Of a DNA stretch of 15,745 nt, positions 14,589-15,745 are shown in pieces. The notes under the pieces were generated by a model. That model was given only the letters and a program-made list of their open reading frames with translations. It was not told the origin of the DNA and made no database searches. The translations under genes were made by a program, and so were the position numbers. The stretch spans positions 1 to 15,745 of the forward strand of contig CAZHRJ010000071.1 in the NCBI GenBank assembly GCA_964534765.1, in the 5' to 3' direction. This DNA comes from CAZHRJ01 sp964534765. GTDB taxonomy: Bacteria; Lindowbacteria; 2-12-FULL-62-27. The stretch's first letter is position 1. Every line of letters starts with the position of its first letter.

Positions 14589-14616
14589 GAAATCGTGTCA
14601 AGAGCCGGAATATAAA
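14587..14616 (+). promoter_or_regulatory. Predicted upstream promoter (P1) of the XRE-HicA-HicB operon
   Basis: TTGAAA (14587-14592), 18-nt spacer, TATAAA (14611-14616); five of six consensus bases in each box. The first two T of the -35 box are also the last of the terminator T-tract. One TGTCAAG half-site sits in the spacer. Confidence 0.5.
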
Positions 14617-14657
14617 AACAGACTTGACATTACAAACAGTGCTTGTATCATGTCAAG
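14596..14657. promoter_or_regulatory. Operator array: three alternating TGTCAAG half-sites
   Basis: TGTCAAG at 14596-14602, its reverse complement CTTGACA at 14623-14629, and TGTCAAG again at 14651-14657; centres are 27 and 28 bp apart. Sites 2 and 3 extend to a perfect 8-bp inverted repeat (CTTGACAT/ATGTCAAG), with a second dyad TACAA/TTGTA (14631-14635, 14643-14647) inside. The sites fall in the P1 spacer, on the P2 -35 and just after the P2 -10, so a bound protein would block both promoters. Autorepression by the adjacent XRE protein is inferred. Confidence 0.6.
14624..14651 (+). promoter_or_regulatory. Predicted main promoter (P2) of the XRE-HicA-HicB operon
   Basis: Perfect -35 TTGACA (14624-14629), 16-nt spacer, -10 TATCAT (14646-14651, five of six bases). 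The expected start is near 14658, about 33 nt before the first XRE ATG, leaving an AT-rich leader with a strong ribosome site. Confidence 0.7.
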
Positions 14658-14690
14658 CGTGAAACATAAATTTTTAAAGGAGGGAATACA

Positions 14691-15125
14691 ATGGACGTGG
14701 ATAGATTCGGCAAAGGAGAGTTGACGATGCCACGTCCACGTTCAAAGAAAACACGGCGGCCTCATTCGAAAGAGGACACCGATCTGGGTGTTCGTTTGCG
14801 AGCTTTGAGGAAGGAGCGGGGATTATCTCAAGGGGAGCTTGCTGAACGATTGGGATTGAATCAGCAAATGGTCAGCTTCTATGAAAAGGGAATCGTCCGA
14901 ATCCCTGCGCGCGAGCTCATCAAGATGGCCGGCATTCTGCGCGCATCCCTCAAAGAGTTTGTGTCATCGAACGGCGAGACGACAAACGGGGCGAAATCCA
15001 GAAAGGTGTTGAAGCTGGTCGAAAAGATCGAGTCGCTGCCGCCACGCGAACAAAAGGCTGTTCTTCTTGTCTTGGAGGGTGTTCTTTCCAGACACAGCGC
15101 GGCCCCCGAACGCATGGCTGCGTAG
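14691..15125 (+). CDS. XRE-family helix-turn-helix regulator of a toxin-antitoxin locus
   Basis: 144 aa from ATG 14691, which has AAAGGAGG 7 nt upstream. A second in-frame ATG at 14727 (MPRPRSKK, 132 aa) also has AAAGGAG 8 nt upstream, so both may be used. A basic N-terminus (PRSKKTRRPHSK) leads to an HTH_3 domain at about residues 32-85: LRALRKERGLSQGELAERLG, then LNQQMVSFYEKGIVRIP. A Ser/Asn/Gly-rich linker and a helical C-terminal segment (LKLVEKIESLPPREQKAVL, about 105-130) probably mediate oligomerisation. It lies 66 nt upstream of the HicA-like toxin gene, downstream of two promoters with repeated half-sites. Because the HicB here has no DNA-binding domain, this protein is the best candidate for operon repressor. 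That it takes part in toxin neutralisation is possible but not shown by sequence. Confidence 0.85.
   Translation: MDVDRFGKGELTMPRPRSKKTRRPHSKEDTDLGVRLRALRKERGLSQGELAERLGLNQQMVSFYEKGIVRIPARELIKMAGILRASLKEFVSSNGETTNGAKSRKVLKLVEKIESLPPREQKAVLLVLEGVLSRHSAAPERMAA
14692..14738 (+). promoter_or_regulatory. mRNA hairpin spanning the two XRE start codons
   Basis: TGGACGTGG (14692-14700) and CCACGTCCA (14730-14738) are perfect 9-bp complements with a 29-nt loop. The left arm includes part of the first start codon, and the right arm begins directly after the second ATG (14727-14729). The second ribosome site (14711-14717) lies in the loop. Folding would hinder the first start and expose the second. Confidence 0.5.
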
Positions 15126-15130
15126 CCGGA

Positions 15131-15152
15131 CGTTTGGCGGGCTTGCCAAACG
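15131..15152 (+). promoter_or_regulatory. Inverted repeat between the XRE and hicA genes
   Basis: CGTTTGGC (15131-15138) and GCCAAACG (15145-15152) form a perfect 8-bp stem with loop GGGCTT, just after the XRE stop. There is no U-tract, so it is not a strong terminator. It could be a weak attenuator, an RNA-processing site or a protein-binding dyad. Confidence 0.45.
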
Positions 15153-15191
15153 GCGGTCGAATCGGAACAATAAGGGAAAGGGCGCGAGGAA

Positions 15192-15443
15192 TTGGACAAG
15201 GTTCTTGCGAAGGTGCTGCGCGGAACGTCGGACGCGAACATTTCTTTTTCGGAGTTATGCGGGCTTCTTCGGCGGTTGGGATTTGCCGAGCGGACGCGCG
15301 GAGATCACCACATTTACACGAAGACCGGGGTAGAAGAAATATTGAACATCCAGCCAAAGGGATCGCAGGCGAAGCCGTACCAAGTGAAGCAGATTCGGAA
15401 AGTGATCGTCAAATACAAGTTGGGAGGGTCGGAGGATGCTTAA
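15192..15443 (+). CDS. hicA: HicA-family mRNA interferase toxin
   Basis: 83 aa from TTG 15192 (MDKVLAKVLRGTSDANISF), a start that agrees with the usual N-terminus of this subgroup; AAAGGG lies 9 nt upstream. The fold is a small double-stranded-RNA-binding-like domain. The conserved block LRRLGFAERTRGDHHIYTK (about residues 26-44) contains the His pair where HicA toxins carry their catalytic His, and NIQPKGSQAKPYQVKQIRKVI follows. HicA toxins cleave mRNA and halt growth until HicB binds them. The gene overlaps hicB by 8 nt, so the two are translationally coupled, in the common toxin-first order. It has no frameshift, so the toxin is probably functional. Confidence 0.88.
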   Translation: MDKVLAKVLRGTSDANISFSELCGLLRRLGFAERTRGDHHIYTKTGVEEILNIQPKGSQAKPYQVKQIRKVIVKYKLGGSEDA

Positions 15444-15645
15444 ATACGAAGTGATTATTTACTGGAGCGACGAGGACAAGTCCTACATTGCCGAAGTGCC
15501 GGAGCTTCCTGGTTGCATGGCTGACGGCAAAACGCCGGCGGCGGCGCTCGCCAACGCCGAGAAGATCGCCCATGAGTGGATTGAAACCGCCAAGGAATTG
15601 GGAAGATCCATCCCCGCGCCCAAAGGGCGGTTGATGTTCGCGTAG
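15436..15645 (+). CDS. hicB: HicB-family antitoxin, short form without DNA-binding domain
   Basis: 69 aa. The HicB core is complete: KYEVIIYWSDEDKSYIAEVPELPG, CMADGKTPAAALANAEKIA, then the helix HEWIETAKELGRSIPAPKGR. This partial RNase H-like domain neutralises HicA by covering its active site. Longer HicB proteins carry a C-terminal HTH or ribbon-helix-helix that represses the operon; it is absent here and the stop follows at the usual end of the short subgroup. ATG 15436 has GGAGGG 7 nt upstream inside hicA. The separate XRE protein upstream may supply the missing repressor function. Confidence 0.9.
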   Translation: MLKYEVIIYWSDEDKSYIAEVPELPGCMADGKTPAAALANAEKIAHEWIETAKELGRSIPAPKGRLMFA

Positions 15646-15693
15646 TTCCACCCGTCGGGAAAACCAAAAACAAAATCAGAAGTCATTGAGCCG

Positions 15694-15745
15694 CCGCGCG
15701 CGGGATGGGGCGCGGGTGCGGGAAACGGTGTTTCCCGGCGCGCGG
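15694..15745. repeat. Nested palindrome at the window edge
   Basis: Outer arms CCGCGCGC (15694-15701) and GCGCGCGG (15738-15745) are perfect complements. Inside, CGGGAAAC (15719-15726) and GTTTCCCG (15730-15737) form a tight hairpin with a 3-nt loop. The structure lies about 50 bp after hicB and reaches the window end, so a following T-tract cannot be seen. It could be a terminator for the operon or the edge of a dispersed palindromic repeat. Confidence 0.5.

Noticed and set aside
14341..14601. 86-aa minus-strand open frame in the divergent intergenic region
   Set aside because: No ribosome site, no domain, low-complexity Gly-rich composition, and it crosses the plus-strand terminator and P1 promoter.
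1..15745. CRISPR array
   Set aside because: No regularly spaced direct repeats were seen; the only repeats are the inverted palindromic pair and the three short operator half-sites.

Overview
The window is a bacterial chromosome segment, GC-rich by eye, dominated by one long minus-strand run that ends (at low coordinates) in the canonical ribosomal-protein/RNA polymerase cluster. Reading in the direction of transcription the core cluster is rpmG, tRNA-Trp, secE, nusG, rplK, rplA, rplJ, rplL, rpoB and the first 902 codons of rpoC, which leaves the window at base 1. The beta subunit is short (1173 aa) and lacks room for the large insertions seen in proteobacterial RpoB, so a non-proteobacterial or candidate-phylum lineage is more likely than a proteobacterium. 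I cannot name the phylum from sequence alone.

Upstream of rpmG, on the same strand, the usual tuf gene is absent. In its place are (in transcription order) a MerR-type regulator, tRNA-Pro(GGG), two paralogous proteins that each carry two cyclic-nucleotide-binding domains and no DNA-binding domain, and a multi-pass GT-C (family 39-like) glycosyltransferase. A TTGACA-type promoter for the rpmG-rpoC operon sits inside the last codons of the glycosyltransferase gene. A 149-bp palindromic MITE-like element lies between the two cyclic-nucleotide-domain genes, and removing it reconstructs a CTAG target that already contained the stop codon of the upstream gene. The MerR gene ends inside tRNA-Pro.

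From about 14.2 kb the layout becomes divergent. A 485-bp gene-free stretch holds the MerR promoter (minus strand), an orphan plus-strand terminator, and two tandem plus-strand promoters. These drive a small toxin-antitoxin locus: an XRE-family HTH protein, a HicA-like mRNA interferase toxin and a short HicB-like antitoxin without its own DNA-binding domain. Three evenly spaced TGTCAAG half-sites lie across the tandem promoters and look like the operator for the XRE protein. A 9-bp hairpin can form between the two alternative start codons of the XRE gene.

The most unusual parts are the XRE-HicA-HicB locus with its operator array, the twin double-CNBD proteins with differing ligand-site residues, the MITE insertion at a stop codon, and the lack of space for a classical L10 leader before rplJ together with a strong hairpin between rplJ and rplL.
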